Positions 5,494-12,268 of a stretch of 16,348 bases of DNA are shown piece after piece. How positions within the stretch are numbered: position 1 is the stretch's first letter; each line of letters starts with the position of its first letter. The stretch is taken from positions 1-16,348 of the forward strand of contig CAJTSN010000037.1 in assembly GCA_910578745.1 (NCBI GenBank). Direction: 5' to 3'. The notes under the pieces are model-generated. The model did no database searches and was not told the DNA's origin. It saw only the letters and a program-made list of their open reading frames with translations. The translations under genes were made by a program, and so were the position numbers. This stretch comes from an uncultured Bacilli bacterium (GTDB lineage: Bacteria; Bacillota_I; Bacilli_A; RF39; UBA660).

Positions 5494-6700
5494 CGAAGAA
5501 AAATATAGGGAAGAATTAAAAGAGATCGTTTTATCTAAAGAAAAATTAGAAGAGATTGTGAAACGTCGTTTAGAAGCGGAAATAGAGGTAGGCGTGCAGA
5601 CAATCGAGTATCAAATCAATACATTAATGACGGCGAATGGGCAGTCTCCACCATTAACCCTTATTTTAGAATTGGATGATAAAGATCTTTATATAGAAGA
5701 AACCGCCTGTGTGATTGAAGAAATTTTGAAAAGAAGACTAAAAGGAATGAAAGAAAGAGAACGGGGAATGGTCATTCCTGATTTTCCAAAACTAGTTTAT
5801 GTCTTGTCAGAAGTAAATACTGGGAATGGAAAGTATGCTTATTTGACCACTTTAGCGCTTCAATGTGCGAAAATACAAAGTGGGTTTCGGTTCCTATCTA
5901 AAAAAATGGCAATTCAAAATTATAAGGAAGAAATTTCTTTAATGGGAAGTAGTCATTTTTTAATAGGAAATACAAAAAGTGGCTGTTTTAATGAGGGCGT
6001 TGTCACTTTGAATTTACCTCAAATTGCCTTTTTATCCAATAAAGATGAAATCGAATTTTTTAGAATTTTAAAGGAGAGAATGGAATTAGCAATCGATACG
6101 TTATTAAGAAGACATTATGCACTTTTGGGGACTAGTGCAACCGTAAGCCCTCTTCATTATCAATATGGGGCGATTGCAAGATTGCAATCAGAAGAAAAAA
6201 TTGACGATTTATTGCAAGAGAACGTTTCTACTTTATCTTTAGGATATGTTGGATTAAAAGAAACCGTTTGGTATATGCGAGGAAGTACGTTTTATGAGAA
6301 AAATGGAAAAAGCTTGGCCCTTAAAATTTTAAAAAGTATGCATAGTCAACTCGATAAAGCAAGAAAGACACATTTAGGATTTGTCCTTTACCAAAGTCCC
6401 TCTAAGATGGTTGCCTCTTATTTTTACGATATAGATCGTATGCATCACTTAGGTAAGATATCCGAGTATACAGTAGGGTTTGGAATGGACAGAAACTATC
6501 CTTATAAGGAACGACTGAAAGTCGAAAATGAATTCCATGTCCTTACATCAGGAGGAAGTGTCTCGCAAGTAGCACGAGAAGAAATTATAGATGAGAAAGA
6601 ATTTATAGAAACCATATATAATACAAATGTATATGTAGAAGTAGTAAAAGAAAAAGGAGAAGTGTATCATGAAAACAGATGTAAAGATTCAAGTTATTAA
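5465..6700 (+). CDS. NrdD-like paralog, C-terminal part: barrel without radical machinery
   Basis: This continues the preceding gene in the +1 frame. The true join lies between about 5482 and 5488, since the ATG at 5465 has no ribosome binding site. After the join, HISEEKYREELKEIV, GVQTIEYQINTLMTANGQSP and VVTLNLPQIAF follow the class III reductase core. The tip of the finger loop reads MGSSHFL (160-166 counted from 5465), where active NrdD has MGCR with the thiyl-radical Cys, so Cys is replaced by Ser. The protein reaches the LTSGG segment and then ends, with no zinc ribbon and no glycyl-radical loop. Its last residues overlap the next nrdD by 32 bases. About 400 residues of open, family-like sequence after the break argue against old decay. 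It is either a recent pseudogene or an inactive subunit made by frameshifting. Confidence 0.7.
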   Translation: MENKPYVHISEEKYREELKEIVLSKEKLEEIVKRRLEAEIEVGVQTIEYQINTLMTANGQSPPLTLILELDDKDLYIEETACVIEEILKRRLKGMKERERGMVIPDFPKLVYVLSEVNTGNGKYAYLTTLALQCAKIQSGFRFLSKKMAIQNYKEEISLMGSSHFLIGNTKSGCFNEGVVTLNLPQIAFLSNKDEIEFFRILKERMELAIDTLLRRHYALLGTSATVSPLHYQYGAIARLQSEEKIDDLLQENVSTLSLGYVGLKETVWYMRGSTFYEKNGKSLALKILKSMHSQLDKARKTHLGFVLYQSPSKMVASYFYDIDRMHHLGKISEYTVGFGMDRNYPYKERLKVENEFHVLTSGGSVSQVAREEIIDEKEFIETIYNTNVYVEVVKEKGEVYHENRCKDSSY

Positions 6701-8822
6701 AAGAAATGGAAATAAACAGGATTTTGATGGAAATAAAATAAAGGTAGCGATTCGAAAAAGTGCAGAAAGGGTAATGATTACTTTAACAGAAGAAGCCGAA
6801 AATGAAGTGGTAGATTATGTGCTTGCGTTGTTAGAAAATCAAACAACAGAGCCAGATATTCAACAAATTCATAATTGTGTAGAAGCTGCTTTAGAGAAAG
6901 TGAATCCATTGGTTGCGAAAAGTTATCGTGAATATAGAAATTATAAAAGAGATTTTGTTCATATTTTAGATAAAGTGTATAAGAAAGCACAAGCAATTAA
7001 CTATATTGGAGATAAAGAAAATTCGAATACAGATAGTGCTTTAGTATCTACCCAAAGAAGTTTAGTTTATGGGCATTTGAATAAAGAATTATATCAAAAG
7101 TTTTTCTTAACAAGTAAAGAAGTAGAAGCTTGTGAAGTAGGGTATATTTATGTGCATGATATGAGTGCGAGAAGAGATACGATGAATTGTTGTTTGTGTG
7201 ATGTAGGAGCCGTCATGAAAGATGGTTTTGAAATGGGAAATCTTTGGTATAATGAACCAAAAACACTTGATACCGCTTTTGACGTAATGGGAGATGTCAT
7301 TATTAATACGGCAGCTATGCAATATGGAGGGTTTACAGTACCTGAAGTGGACAGTATTTTAGCTCGTTATGCCGAAAAATCCTATAATATATATTATGAA
7401 GAGTATAAAGAATTGACGCATTTTGATGAAAATGAAGAAGAGGAAGTAGCGAAAGCAAAAGAGTGGGCTTATAAAAAAACAGAAAGAGAATGTGAACAGG
7501 GGTATCAAGGAATTGAATATAAATTAAATAGTGTAGGTTCTTCGAGAGGAGATTATCCTTTTGTTACATTTACTTTTGGAGTCGATCCAACTTTCTTTGG
7601 GAAAATGATTTCGAAAACTATTTTGAAAACGCATGCAAAAGGACAAGGAAAAAAGGGATATAAACGTCCTACTTTATTTCCTAAGTTGGTATTTTTATAT
7701 GATAAGAATGTACATGGAGAAGGAAGAGAAATGCGAGATTGTTTCTTAGAAGCCGTCGAATGTAGTAAAAAGACCATGTATCCAGATTATTTATCTTTAT
7801 CAGGAGAAGGCTATGTGCCTGAAATGTATAAGAAATATAAAAAAATAATTAGTCCTATGGGTTGCCGTGCTTTTTTGAGTCCTTACTATGAAAGAGGTGG
7901 CTTTGAACCAGCAGATGAGAAAGATGTTCCTGTATTTGTTGGACGCTTTAATCTAGGCGCTATTTCTTTAAATTTGCCGATGATTTTAGCAAAAGCACGT
8001 GAGGAAAATAAAGATTTTCATGAAGTGTTGGATTATTACTTAGAAATGATAAGAAAAATTCATTTACGTACATATGCTTATCTTGCAAAGAAAAAAGCGA
8101 GTATCAATCCTCTAGCTTTCTGTGAAGGAGGATTTTATAAGGGAAGATTAAAACCAAATGAATGTATTGAACCACTTCTTGAATCCGCAACCCTTTCTTT
8201 TGGAATTACGGCTTTAAATGAATTACAAGAATTATATAATGGAAAATCATTGGTAGAAGATGGTGAGTTTGCTTTAGAAACACTTAAATATATTAATGAA
8301 AAAACACAAGAATTTAAAAAAGAGGATCATAAATTATATGCGATTTATGGGACTCCCGCCGAAAATCTTTGTGGATTACAAGTCGAACAGTTCCGTAAAA
8401 AGTATGGGATTGTAAAAGGAGTCTCTGACCGTGAATATGTAAGTAATTCATTTCACTGTGCTGTATGGGAAGATATTAATGGAATTCAAAAGCAAGACTT
8501 AGAGAGAAGATTTTGGGATTATTGTAAAGGAGGCCGAATTCAATACGTTCGTTACAATTTAAACTATAATACAGAGGCAATGATTACTTATATTGAAAGA
8601 GCAATGGATTTTGGTTTTTATGAGGGAGTAAATCTTTCTTTAGCGTATTGTAATCACTGTGGACATGAGGAACTTGATATGGAAGTTTGTCCAAAATGTG
8701 GAAGTGAGGACCTAGTTAAGATTGATCGTATGAATGGGTATTTATCTTACTCAAGAGTACATGGGGATACAAGATTAAATAAAGCAAAAATGGTTGAAAT
8801 TTCAGAAAGGAAGTCTATGTAA
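6669..8822 (+). CDS. nrdD: Anaerobic (class III) ribonucleoside-triphosphate reductase
   Basis: A 717-residue glycyl-radical enzyme that reduces ribonucleoside triphosphates to deoxy forms without oxygen in the cytoplasm. An N-terminal ATP-cone (about 5-95, KIQVIKRNGNKQDF) sets overall activity by ATP/dATP. Active-site residues are present: Cys in NCCLC (174-177), the thiyl-radical Cys 399 in SPMGCRAFLSP, a zinc ribbon with Cys 661, 664, 674 and 677, and Gly 690 in DRMNGYLS as the radical site. Length is normal for the family. AAGGAG lies upstream at suitable spacing inside the end of the paralog, so the two are translationally linked. It overlaps nrdG as TAATG. Regulation is expected through the palindrome-bearing promoter at 4785. 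The NCCLC and insert pattern differ from the upstream paralog, so the two belong to different NrdD subgroups. Confidence 0.95.
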   Translation: MKTDVKIQVIKRNGNKQDFDGNKIKVAIRKSAERVMITLTEEAENEVVDYVLALLENQTTEPDIQQIHNCVEAALEKVNPLVAKSYREYRNYKRDFVHILDKVYKKAQAINYIGDKENSNTDSALVSTQRSLVYGHLNKELYQKFFLTSKEVEACEVGYIYVHDMSARRDTMNCCLCDVGAVMKDGFEMGNLWYNEPKTLDTAFDVMGDVIINTAAMQYGGFTVPEVDSILARYAEKSYNIYYEEYKELTHFDENEEEEVAKAKEWAYKKTERECEQGYQGIEYKLNSVGSSRGDYPFVTFTFGVDPTFFGKMISKTILKTHAKGQGKKGYKRPTLFPKLVFLYDKNVHGEGREMRDCFLEAVECSKKTMYPDYLSLSGEGYVPEMYKKYKKIISPMGCRAFLSPYYERGGFEPADEKDVPVFVGRFNLGAISLNLPMILAKAREENKDFHEVLDYYLEMIRKIHLRTYAYLAKKKASINPLAFCEGGFYKGRLKPNECIEPLLESATLSFGITALNELQELYNGKSLVEDGEFALETLKYINEKTQEFKKEDHKLYAIYGTPAENLCGLQVEQFRKKYGIVKGVSDREYVSNSFHCAVWEDINGIQKQDLERRFWDYCKGGRIQYVRYNLNYNTEAMITYIERAMDFGFYEGVNLSLAYCNHCGHEELDMEVCPKCGSEDLVKIDRMNGYLSYSRVHGDTRLNKAKMVEISERKSM

Positions 8823-9346
8823 TGCGGTATCATAATATAACACATGCGGATATGTTAAATGGAGAAGGCCTTCGGGTTGTCCTTTGGGTAAGTGGTTGTC
8901 AACATCACTGCCCAGGATGTCAAAATGCTACGACTTGGGATGAGGAGGATGGACTTCCATTTGACGATGATGCAATCAATGAAATCTATGATGATTTAAA
9001 ACAAGACTGGTGTCATGGACTTACTTTATCTGGAGGAGATCCTTTATTTAAAAAAAATCGTAAGACCATTCGTAATTTAGTTCTTACTATAAAAAAACTC
9101 TATCCAACAAAAACAATATGGTGTTATACAGGCTATACATTTGAGGAATTATTAGAGCAAAAAGAACAGGATTCAGATTTGAAAGACATTTTAGAGTCGA
9201 TTGATATTTTATGTGATGGTAAGTTCATTTTAAAACTGGCTGATGAAAAGACAAAATATGTCGGTTCTACAAATCAAAGAATTATTAATATTCCAAAGAG
9301 TTTAAAGACAAACAAAATACATTTATGGAAGGAAGTTGTGAAATGA
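8822..9346 (+). CDS. nrdG: Anaerobic ribonucleotide reductase activating protein (radical SAM)
   Basis: A 174-residue activase that uses a 4Fe-4S cluster and S-adenosylmethionine to place the glycyl radical on NrdD (Gly 690). The cluster motif C-x3-C-x2-C is at Cys 26, 30 and 33 (SGCQHHCPGCQN). LSGGDP (69-74) is the SAM-binding GGE-like segment. CDGKF and YVGSTNQRII near the C-terminus are typical of the family. Length is normal. Its ATG overlaps the nrdD stop as TAATG with AAAGGAAG upstream, so the pair is translationally coupled. The stop codon is TGA, which shows the organism uses the standard code. Confidence 0.95.
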   Translation: MRYHNITHADMLNGEGLRVVLWVSGCQHHCPGCQNATTWDEEDGLPFDDDAINEIYDDLKQDWCHGLTLSGGDPLFKKNRKTIRNLVLTIKKLYPTKTIWCYTGYTFEELLEQKEQDSDLKDILESIDILCDGKFILKLADEKTKYVGSTNQRIINIPKSLKTNKIHLWKEVVK

Positions 9347-9813
9347 TAGAAGAAAGAAAAGGAAGAGGATTTGAAATTGCTAGAGGATATGAGGATAAAG
9401 ATATTCATATACCTGTTCGTAAAACGAAGTATGCAGCGGGGTATGACGTTGAGGCTGCAGAGGACACGATTATTCCACCATTTTCATTTGGGGGAAAACC
9501 AACTTTAATTCCAACAGGATTAAAAGCATACTGTGAAAAAGATGAATTTTATATGTTAGTCAATCGTAGTTCTGGACCTAAAAAAGGGCTTGTTATGGCG
9601 AATAGTATTGGTATCGTAGATGCAGATTACTATGAAAATGAAACAAATGATGGGCATTTCTATTTTCAATATTATAATTTTTTAAATGAAGAAATTCTAG
9701 TGAAAAAAGGAGATGTTATTGGCCAAGTTATCTTTCAAAAATTTTTAGTGGTAAATCAGGACCATGCAGAAGGAATTCGTAAAGGTGGCTTTGGTACGAC
9801 CGATAATAAATAG
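9343..9813 (+). CDS. dut: dUTP diphosphatase
   Basis: A 156-residue trimeric-type dUTPase, converting dUTP to dUMP and diphosphate, which keeps uracil out of DNA and feeds thymidylate synthesis. All five motifs are visible: AGYDVEA (32-38), NRSSGPKKG (74-82), NSIGIVDADY (87-96, with the catalytic Asp), GQVIFQKF (127-134) and RKGGFGTT (146-153). The start at 9343 is preferred because it overlaps the nrdG stop as ATGA and has GGAAGG nine bases upstream. An in-frame ATG at 9325 would add six residues but has poorer support. It is last in the nrd operon and directly before a hairpin terminator. The Glu/Asn/Asp-rich insert (98-104) is common in Bacillus- and phage-type dUTPases. Confidence 0.92.
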   Translation: MIEERKGRGFEIARGYEDKDIHIPVRKTKYAAGYDVEAAEDTIIPPFSFGGKPTLIPTGLKAYCEKDEFYMLVNRSSGPKKGLVMANSIGIVDADYYENETNDGHFYFQYYNFLNEEILVKKGDVIGQVIFQKFLVVNQDHAEGIRKGGFGTTDNK

Positions 9814-9832
9814 GGTAGAAATTACCCTTTTT
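9812..9832 (+). terminator. Short terminator at the end of the nrd-dut operon
   Basis: AGGGTA (9812-9817) and TACCCT (9823-9828) pair around a 5-base loop and are followed by T. The stem begins inside the dut stop codon. It is short, so read-through into the VanZ-like gene is possible. Confidence 0.6.
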
Positions 9833-9854
9833 GAATAGAAAAGAGAGTGTATAG

Positions 9855-10307
9855 ATGCGAAAGATCATGAAATGGCTTTTTCTTCTTTTTTATCTTAGTT
9901 TAATTTTCTATATGTCCCATCAAGAAGGAAGCGCTTCTAGTAAAAATAGTGATGGGATATTTTATTTTTTCTATCAGATTTTTCCCATTCTAGAAACTAA
10001 AAAAGAAATAGTGACTTTTCTAATTCGAAAAAGCGCTCATATACTTGAATATGTGATTTTAGGTCTATGTATATGGAAAGTGGTAGAAGAATATGTTTTT
10101 GATAGAAAAAAGTTGGTTATCTTTAGTTTCCTTTTTTGTTTTTTCTGTGCCAGTGTGGATGAAATTCATCAGCTCTTTATAGTTGGTCGTTCTGGAAAAA
10201 TAACAGATGTTTTGATTGATAGTATTGGTTATTCTATTTCTCTTTTTTTCTTATATTTAAGGAAAAAGCAAAGAGAAAAAATTAGGGTAGCTAGCGATAA
10301 AAGATAG
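9855..10307 (+). CDS. VanZ-like integral membrane protein
   Basis: A 150-residue protein with about four membrane segments (6-20, 63-78, 87-102, 119-135). RKSAHILEYVILG (58-70) and DEIHQLFIVGRSGKITDVLID (102-122) are the two signatures of the VanZ family: a His/Glu pair in a helix and a DExHQ-x-F-x-x-GR loop. VanZ proteins give low-level teicoplanin resistance in enterococci by an unknown mechanism. Most chromosomal members have no proven role and are thought to act at the cell envelope. The ribosome binding site (GAGAG before ATG 9855) is weak. It follows the nrd operon after a weak terminator and has no clear promoter, so partial cotranscription is possible. A link to nucleotide metabolism is not implied. 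Confidence 0.85.
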   Translation: MRKIMKWLFLLFYLSLIFYMSHQEGSASSKNSDGIFYFFYQIFPILETKKEIVTFLIRKSAHILEYVILGLCIWKVVEEYVFDRKKLVIFSFLFCFFCASVDEIHQLFIVGRSGKITDVLIDSIGYSISLFFLYLRKKQREKIRVASDKR

Positions 10308-10426
10308 TTCATAGCTAAGATATTATGTATCGTTCTAATTTTGATAAAGAAAATAGGTTAAAATAAGGCTTTAAAATCTCTCTTTTTTATTTAACGGTGC
10401 AAAAGTGCATTTTTCTTATGTATCCG

Positions 10427-10455
10427 TTGTGCATTTTTTTTGTGTATGGTACAAT
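10427..10455 (+). promoter_or_regulatory. Promoter of the pilin-collar gene
   Basis: TTGTGC (10427-10432), a 17-base spacer and TACAAT (10450-10455). The predicted start is near 10462, only a few bases before the AGAGGTGA ribosome binding site at 10466-10473. Confidence 0.6.
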
Positions 10456-10477
10456 GAATAAAAATAGAGGTGAAATT

Positions 10478-11440
10478 ATGAAAAAAAGGAGAACTGGTTT
10501 CACATTAATTGAATTATTAGCCGTCATAGTCATACTAGCTGTCATTGCATTAATCGCAACAGCATCGATTATTCAAATCATTGATCGTTCGGAAAGAGGA
10601 GCATTAGAAGATTCCGCTTATGGAATCATAGAAGCAGGAAATGTGTTTTATATAGACCATGTATTGCCTTCTGTAAATGAGATAAGTGAGGACCGAATGA
10701 ACTTTGAAGTCATAGGAGGAAAATTCGTCAATGTAAAAAATAAAGAAGAAAAACTAGAGTTCAAAGGCTCAATGCCTAAAAGTGGGAAATTACAGATTTA
10801 TGCAAATGGGCTTGCGGCGATAGCAATTTGTAATCATAAGTATTGCGCTTGTAAAAGTATAGAAGATACAAGAGTAACCGTTCAAAGAGAAGATTGTGAA
10901 ATCGATGAGGATACAGGAGAGATCGGAAAAAAGAAGGACACTACTCCTATTGGGACTGTGATTTCTTATATGGGTTCAACAACTCCCCCAGATGGCTATT
11001 TGGCCTGTGATGGAACCATTTATAAAATTAGTGAATATCCAAAATTAGCAGAGCAAATCAAAGAGGGCTTTGGTACATACAACTACTATGGTGGGGATGG
11101 AACAACGACTTTTGCAGTCCCAGATTTAAGGGGAGAATTTCTAAGAGGTACTGGAACAAATGGGCATTCTGGACAAGGGAATGGTTTAAGTATTGGAGGA
11201 CATCAAGATAGTACATATATACCACATGTGTATTATTATGATAGTGGAAGTAAAGTATATGGTGTAGCTACATCAAATAGGAATCTTACGAATCAAGCCC
11301 ATACATACGATACCCTCATTTCCAATACAGGTCGATATTTAGATATGGGATCGACAACGAATTCTAATTCTAGACAAAATACAGTTGGAGGAACGATAAG
11401 ACCAACCAATACTTCTGTACTTTACTGTATGAAATATTAG
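10478..11440 (+). CDS. Type IV prepilin N-terminus fused to a phage tail collar domain
   Basis: 320 residues from ATG 10478 (AGAGGTGA four bases upstream; an upstream frame from 10397 runs through the promoter and is not used). Residues 1-35, KKRRTGFTLIELLAVIVIL onward, are a classic class III signal. The prepilin peptidase should cut between Gly 7 and Phe 8, Glu 12 is the fifth mature residue needed for assembly, and the hydrophobic helix to about 35 anchors the protein. Residues 36-150 look like a small pilin body with Cys 118, 123, 125 and 140. Residues 156-320 are a tail collar domain: PIGTVISYMGSTTPPDGYLA, CDG, PDLRGEFLRG and a C-terminal SVLYCMKY. In phages this domain sits on tail fibres or collars. 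Displayed on a pilus it would make an adhesin-like tip or minor pilin, which is inference. No other pilus genes lie in the window. Confidence 0.88.
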   Translation: MKKRRTGFTLIELLAVIVILAVIALIATASIIQIIDRSERGALEDSAYGIIEAGNVFYIDHVLPSVNEISEDRMNFEVIGGKFVNVKNKEEKLEFKGSMPKSGKLQIYANGLAAIAICNHKYCACKSIEDTRVTVQREDCEIDEDTGEIGKKKDTTPIGTVISYMGSTTPPDGYLACDGTIYKISEYPKLAEQIKEGFGTYNYYGGDGTTTFAVPDLRGEFLRGTGTNGHSGQGNGLSIGGHQDSTYIPHVYYYDSGSKVYGVATSNRNLTNQAHTYDTLISNTGRYLDMGSTTNSNSRQNTVGGTIRPTNTSVLYCMKY

Positions 11441-11509
11441 TAAAAAGGAATTTTAGTAAGGTAAGAAAGATGCCAATTTTCTGAAATTTAAGATATAGAG
11501 AAAAAAGGA

Positions 11510-11538
11510 TTGAACTCTATTAAAAATTACGATATAAT
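11510..11538 (+). promoter_or_regulatory. Promoter of the leucine T-box operon
   Basis: TTGAAC (11510-11515), exactly 17 bases, then TATAAT (11533-11538). The predicted start is near 11545, just before stem I of the T-box. The bases from 11441 to 11509 show no gene and no clear terminator. Confidence 0.8.
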
Positions 11539-11544
11539 GAACTT

Positions 11545-11751
11545 AATATTTATCAAACGAAAAAGGGAAGTAGTAAAAAGTGTTATTTTACTTAGAGAAA
11601 AAGTGTTTGGTGAAAACTTTTAAAATATACTTTTGAACTTATCCCTTTAGTTTGAACGGGTATTCCGTTAGCAAGAAAGAGCATAATTGTATTATGAATT
11701 AAGGTGGTACCGCGGGAGAAACTCGTCCTTATATTTATAATACTTTTTTTT
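11545..11751 (+). promoter_or_regulatory. T-box riboswitch, leucine-specific
   Basis: The leader senses uncharged leucine tRNA. The T-box sequence AAGGTGGTACCGCGG is at 11701-11715. The base of stem I pairs AAAGGGA (11562-11568) with TCCCTTT (11642-11648). AGTAG follows the left arm, GGTG lies in the distal loop near 11609-11612, and the specifier loop reads GAA-CTT-A, giving CTT (Leu) at 11638-11640, in agreement with leuS downstream. AACGG/CCGTT (11655-11659/11665-11669) is stem III. The terminator pairs 11689-11704 with 11727-11743 before an 8-base T-run. The antiterminator pairs AAGG with CCTT (11701-11704/11727-11730) around the T-box bulge. When charged tRNA-Leu is scarce, read-through raises expression of the three genes that follow. 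Confidence 0.9.
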
Positions 11752-11760
11752 GGAGGTTTT

Positions 11761-12105
11761 ATGGAGTTTCGTACATATATACTTGTATTTTTAGGAATTT
11801 ATATTTTTTATTTATTATTTGTTGTTTCTAGAAAAAAAACAAGGGAGAAATTTAAAAAAAGTAGTTATGTTTCCTACTTAGTCAATGTATATAAAATTGA
11901 TGTCGAAAAATTACAGGCAACTTCTTTAGCAAGTATAGTGACACTCGTAAATTCCTTTATTTTAGCAACTGGTATTTTTATTGCTTTTCATTGGAAGGGA
12001 GTGGTTGGCATTCTAATTGCTTTTCTTTCCATGCTTCTTCTTGTATTTTTCCTCTATCATATTCTTGGAAAGCTATTAAAAAAGAAAAGTGGTGGAGAAA
12101 AATGA
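11761..12105 (+). CDS. Small membrane protein, first gene of the leucine T-box operon
   Basis: A 114-residue protein with three predicted membrane segments (about 5-23, 57-77 and 82-104), a basic loop at 24-36 and a basic tail ending KKKSGGEK. The start is ATG 11761, with GGAGG at 11752-11756 directly after the T-run of the T-box terminator. A longer frame from 11704 would start inside the T-box and is rejected. I do not recognise the family. It is first behind the leucine T-box and therefore responds to leucine shortage together with leuS, which would suit an amino-acid or envelope function, but this is inference. It ends in TGA, overlapping the next start as ATGA. Confidence 0.75.
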   Translation: MEFRTYILVFLGIYIFYLLFVVSRKKTREKFKKSSYVSYLVNVYKIDVEKLQATSLASIVTLVNSFILATGIFIAFHWKGVVGILIAFLSMLLLVFFLYHILGKLLKKKSGGEK

Positions 12106-12233
12106 AGGATATAGTAAGAAATAAAGAGGGTCATCGATGCAGTTTTGAAAAAATGTATGAACGACTGTTTTCGTTTTCTAACTTCAATTTTAAAAAGAGA
12201 ACATGGGAAGAGGATGTCCTGAAAAGAAAATAA
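12102..12233 (+). CDS. 43-residue basic protein of unknown function
   Basis: A short protein beginning MKDIVRNKEGHRC, with a basic C-terminus ending EEDVLKRK and no membrane segment. The start overlaps the stop of the membrane protein as ATGA, with GGTGGAG five to ten bases upstream, so translation is probably coupled. A longer frame from 11991 lies antiphase inside the preceding gene and is rejected. No known motif is seen. Its position between the membrane protein and leuS in one transcript, with a good ribosome binding site, is the only support; it could be a remnant of a longer gene. Confidence 0.5.
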   Translation: MKDIVRNKEGHRCSFEKMYERLFSFSNFNFKKRTWEEDVLKRK

Positions 12234-12268
12234 AGATGAAAAATTTATAAAAGGAAAGGTGATAAAAA

